A stretch of 64,000 bases of DNA from Paramagnetospirillum marisnigri (GTDB taxonomy: Bacteria > Pseudomonadota > Alphaproteobacteria > Rhodospirillales > Magnetospirillaceae), in assembly GCF_001650715.1 (NCBI RefSeq), contig NZ_LWQT01000020.1, positions 53,401 to 117,400 of the forward strand, in the 5' to 3' direction. Shown one piece after another: positions 7,991 to 16,687 of this stretch. The notes beneath the pieces are model-generated. The model worked only from the letters and a program-made list of their open reading frames with translations, did no database searches and was not told where the DNA came from. The first letter of the stretch is position 1; each line of letters begins with the position of its first letter. The translations under genes were made by a program, and so were the position numbers.

Positions 7991-10413
7991 AGCGCGTCCA
8001 TGTCGCCCAGGGTGAAGTGGAAGCGGGTGCCCTGGCCCGGGGTTGACTCCACCCAGATACGGCCGCCATGGCGCTCGACGATCTTCTTGCAGATGGACAG
8101 GCCGATGCCGGTGCCGTCGTACTGCTCGCGGGTGTGCAGGCGGTGGAATATCTTGAAGATGCGGTCGTAATAGTCGGGCTCGATGCCGATGCCGTTATCG
8201 GCCACGGTGAAGCGCCAGGCGTCGCCGTCGCGCTCGGCGGTGACGGTGATCTTCGCGGCGCGCTCGGGCGAGCGGAATTTGATGGCGTTGCTGATCAGGT
8301 TCTGGAACAGCAGGAAGACCTCGTTGCCGCAGCAGACCACCACGGGCAGCGAGGTGGGAATGTTCACCCGCGCCCCGGCCTCGGCGATGACGGGACGCAG
8401 CACGCGCAGCACATTGGCGGTCAGAACGTCCAAGGCCACGGCGGTGGGTGGGTCGTTGATGCGGCCGACGCGCGAGAATTCCAGCAGGTCCTGGACCAGC
8501 CGGTCCATGCGAACCGCGCCTTCCTTGGCGAAGGCGATGAAATCGTGGCCGTCCTTGTCCAGCTTGTCGCCGTACCGGCGTTCCAGCAGGGCCATATAGC
8601 TGCTGACCATGCGCAGCGGCTCGCGCAGGTCGTGGCTGGCCACATAGGCAAACTGTTCCAGGTCGGCGTTGGAGCGCTCCAGCGCCTCGGTCCGTTCGGT
8701 CAGGATGCGTTCGGCTTCCTTGCGCTCGGAGACGTCGCGCACCACCACCAGCAACCGGTCGACGCCGCTGATCCGGGCGCTGCGCATGTTGACCTCGACC
8801 CAGAACAGGCTGCCGTCGCGCTTTCTGGCCCGCCATTCGAACAGTTGGGTCTCGCCGCTGGCCGCTCGCACGATCCATTGACGCGCCGCGTCGTCGTCAT
8901 AGGGCGCCGTGCCCTCGCTCAACTGGCCGACCCGCAAGGCCTGAACCTGTGCGGCGGTATCGTAGCCGTACATTTCCAGCATGCGCTGGTTGACCGCCAG
9001 GATGGCGCCGCTGGTCAGGTCGTGGATGAAGATGGCGTCGCTGATGGCGTCGAAGATGGTGCGGAACCGCGCCTCGCTGGCGCTCAGGGCGGCTTCGGCG
9101 GCCTTGGCGGCCGAGATGTCGGTAATGGTGCCGATATGGCCGATCACTTGGCCGGTGACATCGCGCTTGGCCCGGGCTTGGCCCAGCACCCAACTGGTGC
9201 CGCCATCGGGCCTTGGGAAGCGGAATTCCGACTGGAACAGGCCACGTTCCGCCTTCACCGCCTGCCACTCCGCGGTGACGCGCCCGCGATCCTCGGCATC
9301 GACGCAATCGGTCCAGGCCAGGCCCAGGGCGGCTTCGGCCGACAGCCCGGTGATGCGCGACCAGCGGTCGTTGACAAAGACGTGGCGTCCGTCCGGGTCG
9401 GTCTCGAACACCCCCACCGGGGTCAGGCCGACCAGTTCGCGGTAATGCTGTTCACTGCTTTTGAGGGCGTCCAGCGCCGCCACCACCTGGCGGGTGCGGC
9501 TGCCGACCTGCCGACGCAACAGCCAGGTCCAGATGGCCAGCACCACGGCGCCGCCCGCCGCCGCCTGCAGGCCCAGGGTGATCAACCGGACATAGCGGGA
9601 ATCTGGCCCCGCCAGGGGGGAGCCGAGCCAGCGTGTGGTGATGGCTTCGCGCTCGCTGGGGCTGATCAGGGCAAATCCCGCCTCGATCCGCCGGTACAAA
9701 TCCGGCTTCCCCTTGTGGACCGCCCAATGGAACTGTCCGGAATACAGGGGCGCGGTGTGGCGGAACTGGGCATCGATGCCCTTCTTGTAGAGCAGATAGT
9801 CGGCAGGCGGCTGGTCAAGGCAGAAGACGCGCAGTTCGTGGCGTCCGGCGGCGTCGACCATAGACTCGTAGCTGGGATAGCGTCGCAGGCTGGTGACCTG
9901 ACGGCTTTCCAGCCAGTCGATGCAGGCATCGCCATCCTTCACCCCAACGGTGAAGCCCCTCAGGGTGTCGGCGTCGGAAATACCGGAAATGGTGGAATGG
10001 AAATAGATGGGGACGTCGATGGTGGCGTAGGCCTTGGAGAAGTCATAGACCTGCAGGCGGGCCGGGGTCTCGAACAAGGTGTCGATGACATCGGCCTTGC
10101 CCGCCGCCATCAGGGCCTGGGCCCGTGCCCAGTCCATGGCCTGCAACTCGACCTTGATGCCGGTCTTGGCGCCCCACAGATCCCATAGATCCTTCAGCAG
10201 GCCGTGCAGGCTTCCATCCGCCGTCCGGAAAATATAGGGCGGATAGTTGTCGTCGATCACCACCGTGATGGAGGCCGGCGGTTTGGCCTCGACGGGCTGG
10301 GCCATGGCCGGGGATGGCGGCGGGACCAAGGCGGCCAGCATGACGACCGCCACCCACAACCGGGTCGCGGCAGCCCTGATCACGTCCATCCTCATGCCCT
10401 TGGCCGTTGCCAT
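7987..10413 (-). CDS. hybrid sensor: solute-binding domain, two PAS domains and histidine kinase
   Basis: 808 residues from the ATG at 10413 (GGGGAAGGC just upstream). Signal-anchor and cleavage-like region at about 12-38; a type 3 solute-binding domain at about 48-270 (ITVVIDDNYPPYIF opening); one membrane span near 280-300; PAS at about 320-435 and 445-560; HisKA with phospho-acceptor His in SHDLREPLR; HATPase with DNGIGIEPDYYDRIF and GTGIGLSICKKI. The periplasmic domain probably binds an amino acid or similar small molecule and controls autophosphorylation. No response regulator lies nearby, so the partner is unknown. It is coupled to the TPR gene and lies 61 bases after the hydrogenase-like small subunit on the same strand, possibly the same transcript. 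Confidence 0.85.
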   Translation of the reverse strand: MATAKGMRMDVIRAAATRLWVAVVMLAALVPPPSPAMAQPVEAKPPASITVVIDDNYPPYIFRTADGSLHGLLKDLWDLWGAKTGIKVELQAMDWARAQALMAAGKADVIDTLFETPARLQVYDFSKAYATIDVPIYFHSTISGISDADTLRGFTVGVKDGDACIDWLESRQVTSLRRYPSYESMVDAAGRHELRVFCLDQPPADYLLYKKGIDAQFRHTAPLYSGQFHWAVHKGKPDLYRRIEAGFALISPSEREAITTRWLGSPLAGPDSRYVRLITLGLQAAAGGAVVLAIWTWLLRRQVGSRTRQVVAALDALKSSEQHYRELVGLTPVGVFETDPDGRHVFVNDRWSRITGLSAEAALGLAWTDCVDAEDRGRVTAEWQAVKAERGLFQSEFRFPRPDGGTSWVLGQARAKRDVTGQVIGHIGTITDISAAKAAEAALSASEARFRTIFDAISDAIFIHDLTSGAILAVNQRMLEMYGYDTAAQVQALRVGQLSEGTAPYDDDAARQWIVRAASGETQLFEWRARKRDGSLFWVEVNMRSARISGVDRLLVVVRDVSERKEAERILTERTEALERSNADLEQFAYVASHDLREPLRMVSSYMALLERRYGDKLDKDGHDFIAFAKEGAVRMDRLVQDLLEFSRVGRINDPPTAVALDVLTANVLRVLRPVIAEAGARVNIPTSLPVVVCCGNEVFLLFQNLISNAIKFRSPERAAKITVTAERDGDAWRFTVADNGIGIEPDYYDRIFKIFHRLHTREQYDGTGIGLSICKKIVERHGGRIWVESTPGQGTRFHFTLGDMDAL

Positions 10414-10474
10414 TGCCTTCCCCAATCCGCCGTCAAGGATACGCGTGACGGCGGGTCCGGGCAACGACCGGTGT

Positions 10475-11011
10475 TTATTTGGCGGCGGCGGTGTCGAGCA
10501 GGGCCAGCAGGCTCGACAGAATCTGGCGCGGGCTGGGAGGGCAGCCGGGAATGTGCAGGTCCACCGGCACCACCTCGTGGACACCGCCAAGGACGGCGTA
10601 GGAGCCCTTGAAGCAGCCGCCGTCCAGGGCGCATTCCCCCATGGCCACCACCCATTTGGGAGCGGGGGTGGCGTCATAGGTGCGCTTCAGCGCCTCGGCC
10701 ATGTTGCAGGCCACCGGCCCGGTGACCAGCAGCACGTCGGCATGGCGGGGGCTGGCGACGAAGCGGATGCCGAAGCGTTCCAGGTCGTAGACCGGATTGT
10801 TGACGGCGTGGATTTCCAACTCGCAGCCATTGCAGGACCCGGCATCGACCTCGCGGATGGACAGGGACCGTCCCAGGCGCTCGCGCACCCGCTCTCCCAG
10901 GGCCCGGGCCAGTTCCTCGATGCCATCGGGATCGGGGGCTGGCACGTTGCGCAGGGTGTGCGGCCCCCGGGTCAGGTGCTTGAACAGGATCTTGCTGATG
11001 GGGGGAATCAT
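10475..11011 (-). CDS. hydrogenase-like/NuoB-like small subunit (HyfI family)
   Basis: 178 residues. It carries the cysteines expected for the proximal (N2-type) 4Fe-4S cluster: GSCNGCELE near residue 60, MGECALDGG near 125 and IPGCPPSP near 155. This is the electron-transfer subunit next to the large subunit in group 4 membrane complexes and in complex I (NuoB). It is last of the hyf-like genes, with a 4-base overlap with the large-subunit gene. Its cluster ligands are intact even though the partner lacks the nickel ligands. Confidence 0.85.
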   Translation of the reverse strand: MIPPISKILFKHLTRGPHTLRNVPAPDPDGIEELARALGERVRERLGRSLSIREVDAGSCNGCELEIHAVNNPVYDLERFGIRFVASPRHADVLLVTGPVACNMAEALKRTYDATPAPKWVVAMGECALDGGCFKGSYAVLGGVHEVVPVDLHIPGCPPSPRQILSSLLALLDTAAAK

Positions 11012-12528
11012 AGATCAGCCCCCGAATACGAGCAGTTGAACGACTTGTTGCACAAGGGGAAGTCGGCGACGATGTTGCCCTCGATGGCGGCTTCCAGCAG
11101 CGGCCACTGGAACCAGCTGGGATCATGGGCATGGGCGCGGGCCACCCGCCCGCTCTCGTCCATGCGCACCCAGACCATGACCTCGCCCCGGAAGCTTTCC
11201 ACCACCGCCAGCCCCTCGCCCGCCAAGCTGGGCAGCGGCGCGCGGAAGGCGCCTTGCGGCATGTCGGACAGGATCTGGGTGATCAGCCCCAGGCTTTCGC
11301 GGACCTCGTCGAAGCGGACCATCAGCCGGGCGTTGACGTCGCCCTCGGCATAGACCGGGATGGACAGGTCCAGCATGTCATAGGGTTGATAGCCCGGCGC
11401 CTTGCGTGAATCGTGGCCGCGTCCCGAGGCCCGCCCGACGAAGCCCCCGGCGCCGAAGCGATGCACCAGCGAGCCGTTGGCGATGCCGGTGCCCTGGGTG
11501 CGGTCCGACAGCGACGGCGTGTTGTCGTACAGCTTGAAGGCGCGCTCGAAATCCTTGGTGAAGCCGTGCAGAAGGTGCTTCAGCGCTTCCGCCCCTTCCT
11601 CGGAGAGGTCGCGGGCACAGCCGCCCGGCACGACCCGGTCCATCAGCAGGCGATGGCCGAACAGGGCGTCGTTGGCCCGCAGGATCTTCTCGCGCAGCAC
11701 TCCCATATGGGACAGCATGATGGCGAAGGCGGCGTCGTTGCACACCGCGCCGATGTCGAAGACATGGTTGGCGATGCGCTCCATCTCGGCCATCAGGGCG
11801 CGCAGCCAATGGGCGCGCGGCGGGACCTCGCAGCCCAGCGCCGCCTCCACCGCCCGGGCGAAAGCCAGGGAATAGGCCACGGTGGCGTCGCCCGACACCC
11901 GCGCCGCCACCCGGGCCGCGTCCTCTACGCTCCGTTCGGTCAGCAAGCCGTCGATGCCTTTGTGAACATAGCCCAGACGCTGTTCCAGCCGCACCACCGC
12001 CTCGCCCTGGCAATGGAAGCGGAAATGGCCGGGCTCGATCACCCCGGCATGGACCGGCCCCACCGGAATCTGGTGCAGGCCCTCGCCCTCGGCGGCGAGG
12101 AAGTCATAGGTCAGCGGCCGCTCGGCGGCGGGTTGGGGCTGGGACGCCAGCGGCTTGCGGCTCGGCCAGCGGCCATGGTCCAGCCAGGGACGGCGGTCCT
12201 CCAGCCCCATGGGGGCCAGCCCCCACAGGTCGAAGGCGGCGCGCTCCAGCCGGATGACGCCCGGCCGCGCCCGGCCCAGCGACACGTACCAGCGTTCGGG
12301 GCAGGGATGCGAGGCGATGGCGATCTGGCCGGACTCGTCGTCGCGCAGCGCCACATGGATTTCCTCGGGCTCGCCCCACAGCGAGATCACCGACCATTCC
12401 GAGGTGGCCAACTGCCCCACCAGCGCCCGCCAGGCCCGGATGTCGAGGCGGAAGCGCGGCCAGGGGCGGTGCCCCTCGACCGGGTGGCCCGAGGACAGGA
12501 AGTCCAGCAGGGAGACATTGCCCATCAT
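11008..12528 (-). CDS. hydrogenase-like large subunit (HyfG/NuoCD type) lacking Ni-Fe ligands
   Basis: 506 residues; the start overlaps the previous stop (ATGA). Residues 1-130 form a NuoC-like domain and the rest a NuoD/hydrogenase large-subunit fold (EMERIANHVFDIGAVCNDAAF, VVPGGCARDL). Active group 4 hydrogenases have RxCGxC near the start of the catalytic domain and DPCxxC at the C-terminus. Here the first motif reads RVSGDATVAYS and the C-terminus reads NKSFNCSYSGADL, so the four cysteines that hold nickel and iron are not conserved. This places it with Ehr (energy-converting hydrogenase-related) subunits rather than with true hydrogenases. It probably couples an unknown redox reaction to ion movement through the membrane subunits encoded next to it. 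Confidence 0.88.
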   Translation of the reverse strand: MMGNVSLLDFLSSGHPVEGHRPWPRFRLDIRAWRALVGQLATSEWSVISLWGEPEEIHVALRDDESGQIAIASHPCPERWYVSLGRARPGVIRLERAAFDLWGLAPMGLEDRRPWLDHGRWPSRKPLASQPQPAAERPLTYDFLAAEGEGLHQIPVGPVHAGVIEPGHFRFHCQGEAVVRLEQRLGYVHKGIDGLLTERSVEDAARVAARVSGDATVAYSLAFARAVEAALGCEVPPRAHWLRALMAEMERIANHVFDIGAVCNDAAFAIMLSHMGVLREKILRANDALFGHRLLMDRVVPGGCARDLSEEGAEALKHLLHGFTKDFERAFKLYDNTPSLSDRTQGTGIANGSLVHRFGAGGFVGRASGRGHDSRKAPGYQPYDMLDLSIPVYAEGDVNARLMVRFDEVRESLGLITQILSDMPQGAFRAPLPSLAGEGLAVVESFRGEVMVWVRMDESGRVARAHAHDPSWFQWPLLEAAIEGNIVADFPLCNKSFNCSYSGADL

Positions 12529-14015
12529 CCCAGAACCCTCGCCACCGCCTGGAACCACGCCACCAACTCGCGGGGCAGATACAGGCCGGCCACCAGCACC
12601 AGCAGCATGTGCACCCAAAGCGGCGTCAGGGCCAGGATGTTGGAGACGGCGCTGGCCTCGCCATGGCCGTGCTGCTGGGGCGGCGGCTCGCCGAAGGCCA
12701 TCATCTGCAGCCGCGACACCAGGGCGCCGAAGGCCAGCAGCAATCCCAGCGCCAGCGGAATCGCCAGCAGCGGCGCCCGCGCGAAGGTGGAGCTGAGCAC
12801 CAGGAACTCGCTCATGAACACCCCCATGGGGGGCAACCCGGCGATGGCCAGCACCGCGAGAACGAAGCCCCAACCCAGCACCGGATGGGACGAGGTCAGG
12901 CCCCGGATATCGGCGATGCGCTTGGTGCCCGCGTTCTGGCTGATGATGCCCACCGCGAAGAAGATGGCCGACTTGGTCAGCGAATGCATGGTCATGTGCA
13001 TCAGCCCGGCGAAATTGGCCAGCGCGCCGCCCATGCCGAAGGCGAAGGTGATCACCCCCATATGCTCGATGGAGGAATAGGCGAACAGCCGCTTGATGTC
13101 GCCGCGCCGGTACAGCATGAAGGCCGCCAGGAACAGGCTGGACAGCCCCATCATGATCATCAGCGGCCCCGGCGTCAGGGTGTGGGGATTGGCCGACATC
13201 AGCATCTTGAAGCGCAACAGGGCGTACAGCGCCACGTTGAGCAGCAGGCCGGACAGCACCGCCGAAATGGGGGTCGGGCCCTCGGCATGGGCGTCGGGCA
13301 GCCAGGAATGCAGCGGCGCCAGGCCGACCTTGGTGCCATAGCCCACCAGCACGAAGACGAAGGCCAGGTTCAGCAGGTCGGGCTGGAAGTCATGCGCCCG
13401 CTTGACCAGCAGGGTCCAGGCCATGGCGTCGGCGCCGTCGCCCATCACCGGCTGGGCCGCCAGATAGACCAGGGTGGTGCCGAACAGCGCCAGCCCGATA
13501 CCCACCGAGCACAGGATGAAATACTTCCACGCCGCCTCGATGGCCTCGCGGGTGCGGTACAGGCTGACCATCAGCACGGTGGTCAGGGTCGCCGCCTCCA
13601 CCGCCACCCACATCACGCCGGTATTGTTGGCGGTCAGCGCCAGCAGCATGGTGAACAGGAAGGCCTGGTACATGGAGTGGTAGAAGCGCAGATGCAGGTC
13701 GCTTAGGCGCTGCGCCTCGGATTCGCGGGCGATATAGGCGGCCGAGAACACCGCCGTGGTCAGGCCGACAAAGCTGGTCAGCACCACCAGATAGACGTTG
13801 AAATCGTCGATGAACAGCAGCCGGGTCGCCGCCGGGCGGTGTTCCAGCAGGGCCAGGGACGACAGGAAGGTCACTGCCGAGGCGCCCACATTGACCCAGG
13901 TCGCCGTCCGCCAGCTTTTCAGCACCACCAGGAAACCGGCAGAACCCAGCGGCACTCCCAATATCCACAGCAGCGGATTCTCGAAACCGGGCAGGGTGGC
14001 GATGACGCTCATCAT
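12525..14015 (-). CDS. hyfF: HyfF-like proton-pumping membrane subunit
   Basis: 496 residues, largely hydrophobic, with about 14 spans. It is of the NuoL/M/N antiporter-like family: GLAPLHSWLPDAHAEGPTPI (the conserved channel Lys/His region), LFAYSSIEHMGV and a preceding MMGLSSLFLA helix. In Hyf/Hyc-type complexes such a subunit moves protons or sodium while electrons pass through the peripheral arm. It overlaps by 4 bases with hyfE upstream and with the large-subunit gene downstream. Length and motif order fit HyfF better than HyfD. Confidence 0.88.
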   Translation of the reverse strand: MMSVIATLPGFENPLLWILGVPLGSAGFLVVLKSWRTATWVNVGASAVTFLSSLALLEHRPAATRLLFIDDFNVYLVVLTSFVGLTTAVFSAAYIARESEAQRLSDLHLRFYHSMYQAFLFTMLLALTANNTGVMWVAVEAATLTTVLMVSLYRTREAIEAAWKYFILCSVGIGLALFGTTLVYLAAQPVMGDGADAMAWTLLVKRAHDFQPDLLNLAFVFVLVGYGTKVGLAPLHSWLPDAHAEGPTPISAVLSGLLLNVALYALLRFKMLMSANPHTLTPGPLMIMMGLSSLFLAAFMLYRRGDIKRLFAYSSIEHMGVITFAFGMGGALANFAGLMHMTMHSLTKSAIFFAVGIISQNAGTKRIADIRGLTSSHPVLGWGFVLAVLAIAGLPPMGVFMSEFLVLSSTFARAPLLAIPLALGLLLAFGALVSRLQMMAFGEPPPQQHGHGEASAVSNILALTPLWVHMLLVLVAGLYLPRELVAWFQAVARVLG

Positions 14016-14683
14016 TGGCGGTCACCCCGATAGGTTTCCAGATCGTTCAGATCCAGGGTCTCGAACCGCTCGCGGATGCGGAAGAAGAAGATGCCGAACA
14101 GGGTCATGGCCACCAGCACCGAGAAGGCGATGGAGATTTCCACCACCAGGGGCATGCCCTTGGCCGAGACGGCGGCCAGGATCAGCCCGTTCTCCAGCGC
14201 CATGAATCCCACCACCTGGGTCACCGCGTTCCTGCGGGTGATCATCATCAACAGGCCCAGCAGGATGACGCTCATGGCCAGGGCCAGGCTTTCGCGGGTC
14301 AGGGCGGCGGCATTGGCGGTCACCGGCAGCACCAGCAAGATGGACAGCGCCACCAGCGCAACTCCCGCCATCATGGTCCAGCCGATGGACATGGCGGTTT
14401 CCACCGAACGGTGGATGCCCAGCTTCTCCACCAGCCAGTGCAGGGCGCCCGGCACGATGATGGCCTTGAACACCAGGGCGATGGCGGCGGTGATATAGAG
14501 ATGCGGCGCGTTCTGGACATGGGCCTGCCACGCCGCCGCCGCCGCCAGGGCCAGGGCCTGGAAGGCGAAGGTGTTCAGCACCGCGAACAGGCGGCGCTGG
14601 TACAGCAGTTGGAAGCCCGCCATCAGCACGGTGGCGCCGATCAGATGGGCGACCTCGTAGGAGAACTGGCTGAGCTCCGCCAT
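14012..14683 (-). CDS. hyfE: HyfE-like membrane subunit
   Basis: 223 residues with about six spans. The first half has the HyfE pattern (LYQRRLFAVLNTFAFQALAL). The second half resembles NuoK, with NAVTQVVGFMALENGLIL matching the conserved Glu-containing helix, and ends in a charged tail. It starts one base into the hyfC stop (TGATG) and overlaps hyfF by four bases. In Hyf-type complexes it belongs to the membrane arm. Family call is good; its role here follows the complex, whose substrate is unknown. Confidence 0.85.
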   Translation of the reverse strand: MAELSQFSYEVAHLIGATVLMAGFQLLYQRRLFAVLNTFAFQALALAAAAAWQAHVQNAPHLYITAAIALVFKAIIVPGALHWLVEKLGIHRSVETAMSIGWTMMAGVALVALSILLVLPVTANAAALTRESLALAMSVILLGLLMMITRRNAVTQVVGFMALENGLILAAVSAKGMPLVVEISIAFSVLVAMTLFGIFFFRIRERFETLDLNDLETYRGDRQ

Positions 14684-15630
14684 CACACCGCCTCCGACAC
14701 ATAGAGGAAGATGGTGGCCAGCAGGCCCAGCAGCAGGGCGCCGCCCAGGAAATCGGCGTAGCGGAACACCCGCATCTTGGCGATGACGGTCTCGAAGATG
14801 CCCAGCGCCGTGGCCAGCAGGAAGCACTTGGCCAGGAAGGCCCCCAGGCCGATGGCCAGACCCAAGGCCCCCGCTTCCGGCTGAGCCATGCCCCAGGGCG
14901 CGAAGATGCCGCCGATCAGCGCCATGAACAGGGTCAGGCGCACCATGCCCGCCCCCTCCATCAGGGCGAGATGGCGGCCGGAATATTCCAGCACCATGGC
15001 CTCGTGCACCATGGTCAGTTCCAGATGGGTGGCCGGGTTGTCGATGGGAATGCGGCCGTTCTCGGCGATGGCGACCATGATCAGCGCCGCCAGCGCCAGG
15101 CCCAGCGACACCTCGACCCCGACGCCGCCCGACAGCACGAAGGCGACGATCTGGGCGGGCGAGGTGGTGCCGGTGATCAGCGACAGCGAGAAGCTGACCA
15201 TCAGCATGGCCGGTTCGGCCAGGCTGGCGATCATCATCTCGCGGCTGGCCCCCAGCCCGCCGAAGCTGGTACCCACATCCATGCCCGCCAGCGCCGTCCA
15301 GAACCGCGCCACCCCCAGCAGCGCCACCAGGGCGATCAGGTCGGCGGCGGGGGCCAGCACCATGTTGGTGGTGAAGGTGGGGATGATGCAGGCGGCCAGC
15401 CAGACGGCGGCGAAGGTGACATAGGGCGCGGCGCGGAAGATCCACGAGGCGGAATGGGCCACCACCGCTTCCTTCTGCAACAGGCGGAAGACGTCGCGAT
15501 AGGGCTGGAAAGGCGAGGCGCCGATGCGGCCGTTCAGCCGCGCCTTCACCAGCCGCACCCAGCCGGTGATCAGTGGCGCCAGCGCCACCACCAGGAAAAT
15601 CTGGGCGATCTGGGCGAGGACGGGGGTCAT
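14683..15630 (-). CDS. hyfC: HyfC/NuoH-like membrane subunit
   Basis: 315 residues with about eight spans. It has the NuoH-family loop signature (PYRDVFRLLQKEAVV) and the AENGRIPIDNPATHLELTM stretch, with acidic residues lining the quinone or cluster interface in relatives. It joins the soluble large/small subunits to the ion-pumping subunits. In the expected hyf order it would follow hyfB directly, but a roughly 1-kb opposite-strand island separates them, so it now needs its own promoter or read-through across the island. Confidence 0.88.
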   Translation of the reverse strand: MTPVLAQIAQIFLVVALAPLITGWVRLVKARLNGRIGASPFQPYRDVFRLLQKEAVVAHSASWIFRAAPYVTFAAVWLAACIIPTFTTNMVLAPAADLIALVALLGVARFWTALAGMDVGTSFGGLGASREMMIASLAEPAMLMVSFSLSLITGTTSPAQIVAFVLSGGVGVEVSLGLALAALIMVAIAENGRIPIDNPATHLELTMVHEAMVLEYSGRHLALMEGAGMVRLTLFMALIGGIFAPWGMAQPEAGALGLAIGLGAFLAKCFLLATALGIFETVIAKMRVFRYADFLGGALLLGLLATIFLYVSEAV

Positions 15631-15657
15631 GCGGCCCTCCGGAGCGCCGAGAACAAA

Positions 15658-15686
15658 TTAACAACATTTGCCGAGTGGGCTAGCTT
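15658..15686 (+). promoter_or_regulatory. candidate promoter for the island
   Basis: TTAACA (15658-15663), 17 bases, TAGCTT (15681-15686) on the plus strand, just upstream of hyfC on the other strand. The predicted transcript would begin near 15693 and meet an intrinsic terminator at 15721-15746 before the gene at 15762. Proposed by eye only. Confidence 0.3.
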
Positions 15687-15720
15687 GGGTCCATCAACGC
15701 CACGACTCCGTCCGCCAAGC

Positions 15721-15746
15721 AGCCGCCCCTTCCGGGCGGCTTTTTT
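15721..15746 (+). terminator. intrinsic terminator inside a leader region
   Basis: AGCCGCCC, loop CTTCC, GGGCGGCT, then a T-run to 15746 on the plus strand. It lies only 15 bases before the start at 15762, so it would stop transcription entering that gene, as an attenuator or as the end of a short RNA. No plus-strand gene upstream explains it. Confidence 0.7.
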
Positions 15747-15761
15747 CATGGGAGTAACGCC

Positions 15762-16226
15762 ATGCCCGATAACCATTACGACCCTACCCAGCCCCGCGAC
15801 GACCATGGACGCTGGAGCGACGAGGAGAACGCCTCGGCCCACGGCCATGTGGTCAAGGACATCCACCGCAGGGCCGCCGCGATCATCGCGGGCGAAAAGC
15901 AGGTGGGCAAGAACAGCGAGTGCGTCTCGCTGGTGAAGCATCTGGCACCCCAGGTGGGTTTCGCCTCGACCTGGGAGGAAGGCCCGCCCATCCGGGGCTA
16001 TGGCAAGCCGCCGCTGGAGCCCGGCACCGCCATCGCCACCTTCACCGGCGGCAAGTATCCCAGCGCCGTCACCGGCAACCATGCCGCCATCTTTCTGGAA
16101 TACGGGATGAGGGATGGGCGGCAGGGTATCTGAGTGCTGGACCAGTCGAATGGCCTGAAGCCGAATAGGAGGTTCATAAACTTCAATGGTCGGGCTGAGC
16201 ACTATTCCGTTATCAAGCGGAAGTAG
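15762..16226 (+). pseudogene. BPSL0067-like (NlpC/P60-type) effector gene with in-frame TGA
   Basis: The first 123 codons are open, then a TGA (16131-16133), then the same frame runs another 30 codons to TAG (16224-16226). The joined product would be 154 residues, the usual size for BPSL0067-family proteins. Before the stop are NSECVSLVKHL (candidate catalytic Cys), GTAIATFTGGKYP and TGNHAAIFL (candidate His). After it come VLDQ and EHYSVIKRK, matching the family's C-terminal end. The stop falls where relatives have an aromatic residue (GI-aromatic-V-x-DQ), so a TGG to TGA change is likely. These proteins are probable peptidoglycan-cleaving secreted effectors. Ribosome site GGAG at 15750. As it stands the protein would lack its last catalytic region. 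Confidence 0.75.
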
Positions 16227-16256
16227 CTGTGGCAGCATGAGGGTGGAGACGCCCCC

Positions 16257-16664
16257 ATGCTTCGCCTGATGATTGCGGTCCTGCTGTTTATCGCTTCCCC
16301 GGCTTTGGCCTGGGAAACCGACTGCCCATTGGAGCATCGCAGCTATCCAGGGAGTCGTCTTGCCGGTGGCTATCCGAGTTATGATGGTGGTGACGGCGGA
16401 GTTGCCACTTCCCACATTCAACGCGGTGATCATTGGCATGACACGGAGGCCATCGAGAAATGGAAGGCCCGTGACGGCAAACTCACCTGCCAATACAACA
16501 GCCCCCATGGCAGGGACGACGACATCATCCTTCCCGTTCCCGGCCTGCTGATCCGCTGCGACTGGCTGGGGCGCGACGTGCCGAAGCCCAGGCCGGTGGC
16601 GCCCGACACCGGCGGCCCGAACGAAACCGTCTTCCTGCGCATCTGGTGCACGTCGCGGCCGTGA
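16257..16664 (+). CDS. secreted small protein, STY0301-like; possible immunity partner
   Basis: 135 residues with a clear signal peptide (MLRLMIAVLLFIASPALA), so periplasmic. The mature part has four cysteines (DCPLEH, LTCQYN, IRCDW, IWCTS), probably in disulphides, and a GKLTCQY...PGLLIRCDW pattern resembling STY0301-family proteins. It starts 30 bases after the end of the effector-like pseudogene on the same strand. Cytoplasmic or injected cell-wall hydrolases are often paired with periplasmic immunity proteins, so that role is suggested by position and export; there is no direct proof. GGAG at about 16243 serves as the ribosome site. Confidence 0.65.
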   Translation: MLRLMIAVLLFIASPALAWETDCPLEHRSYPGSRLAGGYPSYDGGDGGVATSHIQRGDHWHDTEAIEKWKARDGKLTCQYNSPHGRDDDIILPVPGLLIRCDWLGRDVPKPRPVAPDTGGPNETVFLRIWCTSRP

Positions 16665-16687
16665 CGGCAGCCTGAGGATGGTCGCGC

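Noticed and set aside
16131..16133. TGA read as selenocysteine
   Set aside because: The column is aromatic in the family, not Cys, and no suitable downstream stem was evident; a nonsense change is simpler.
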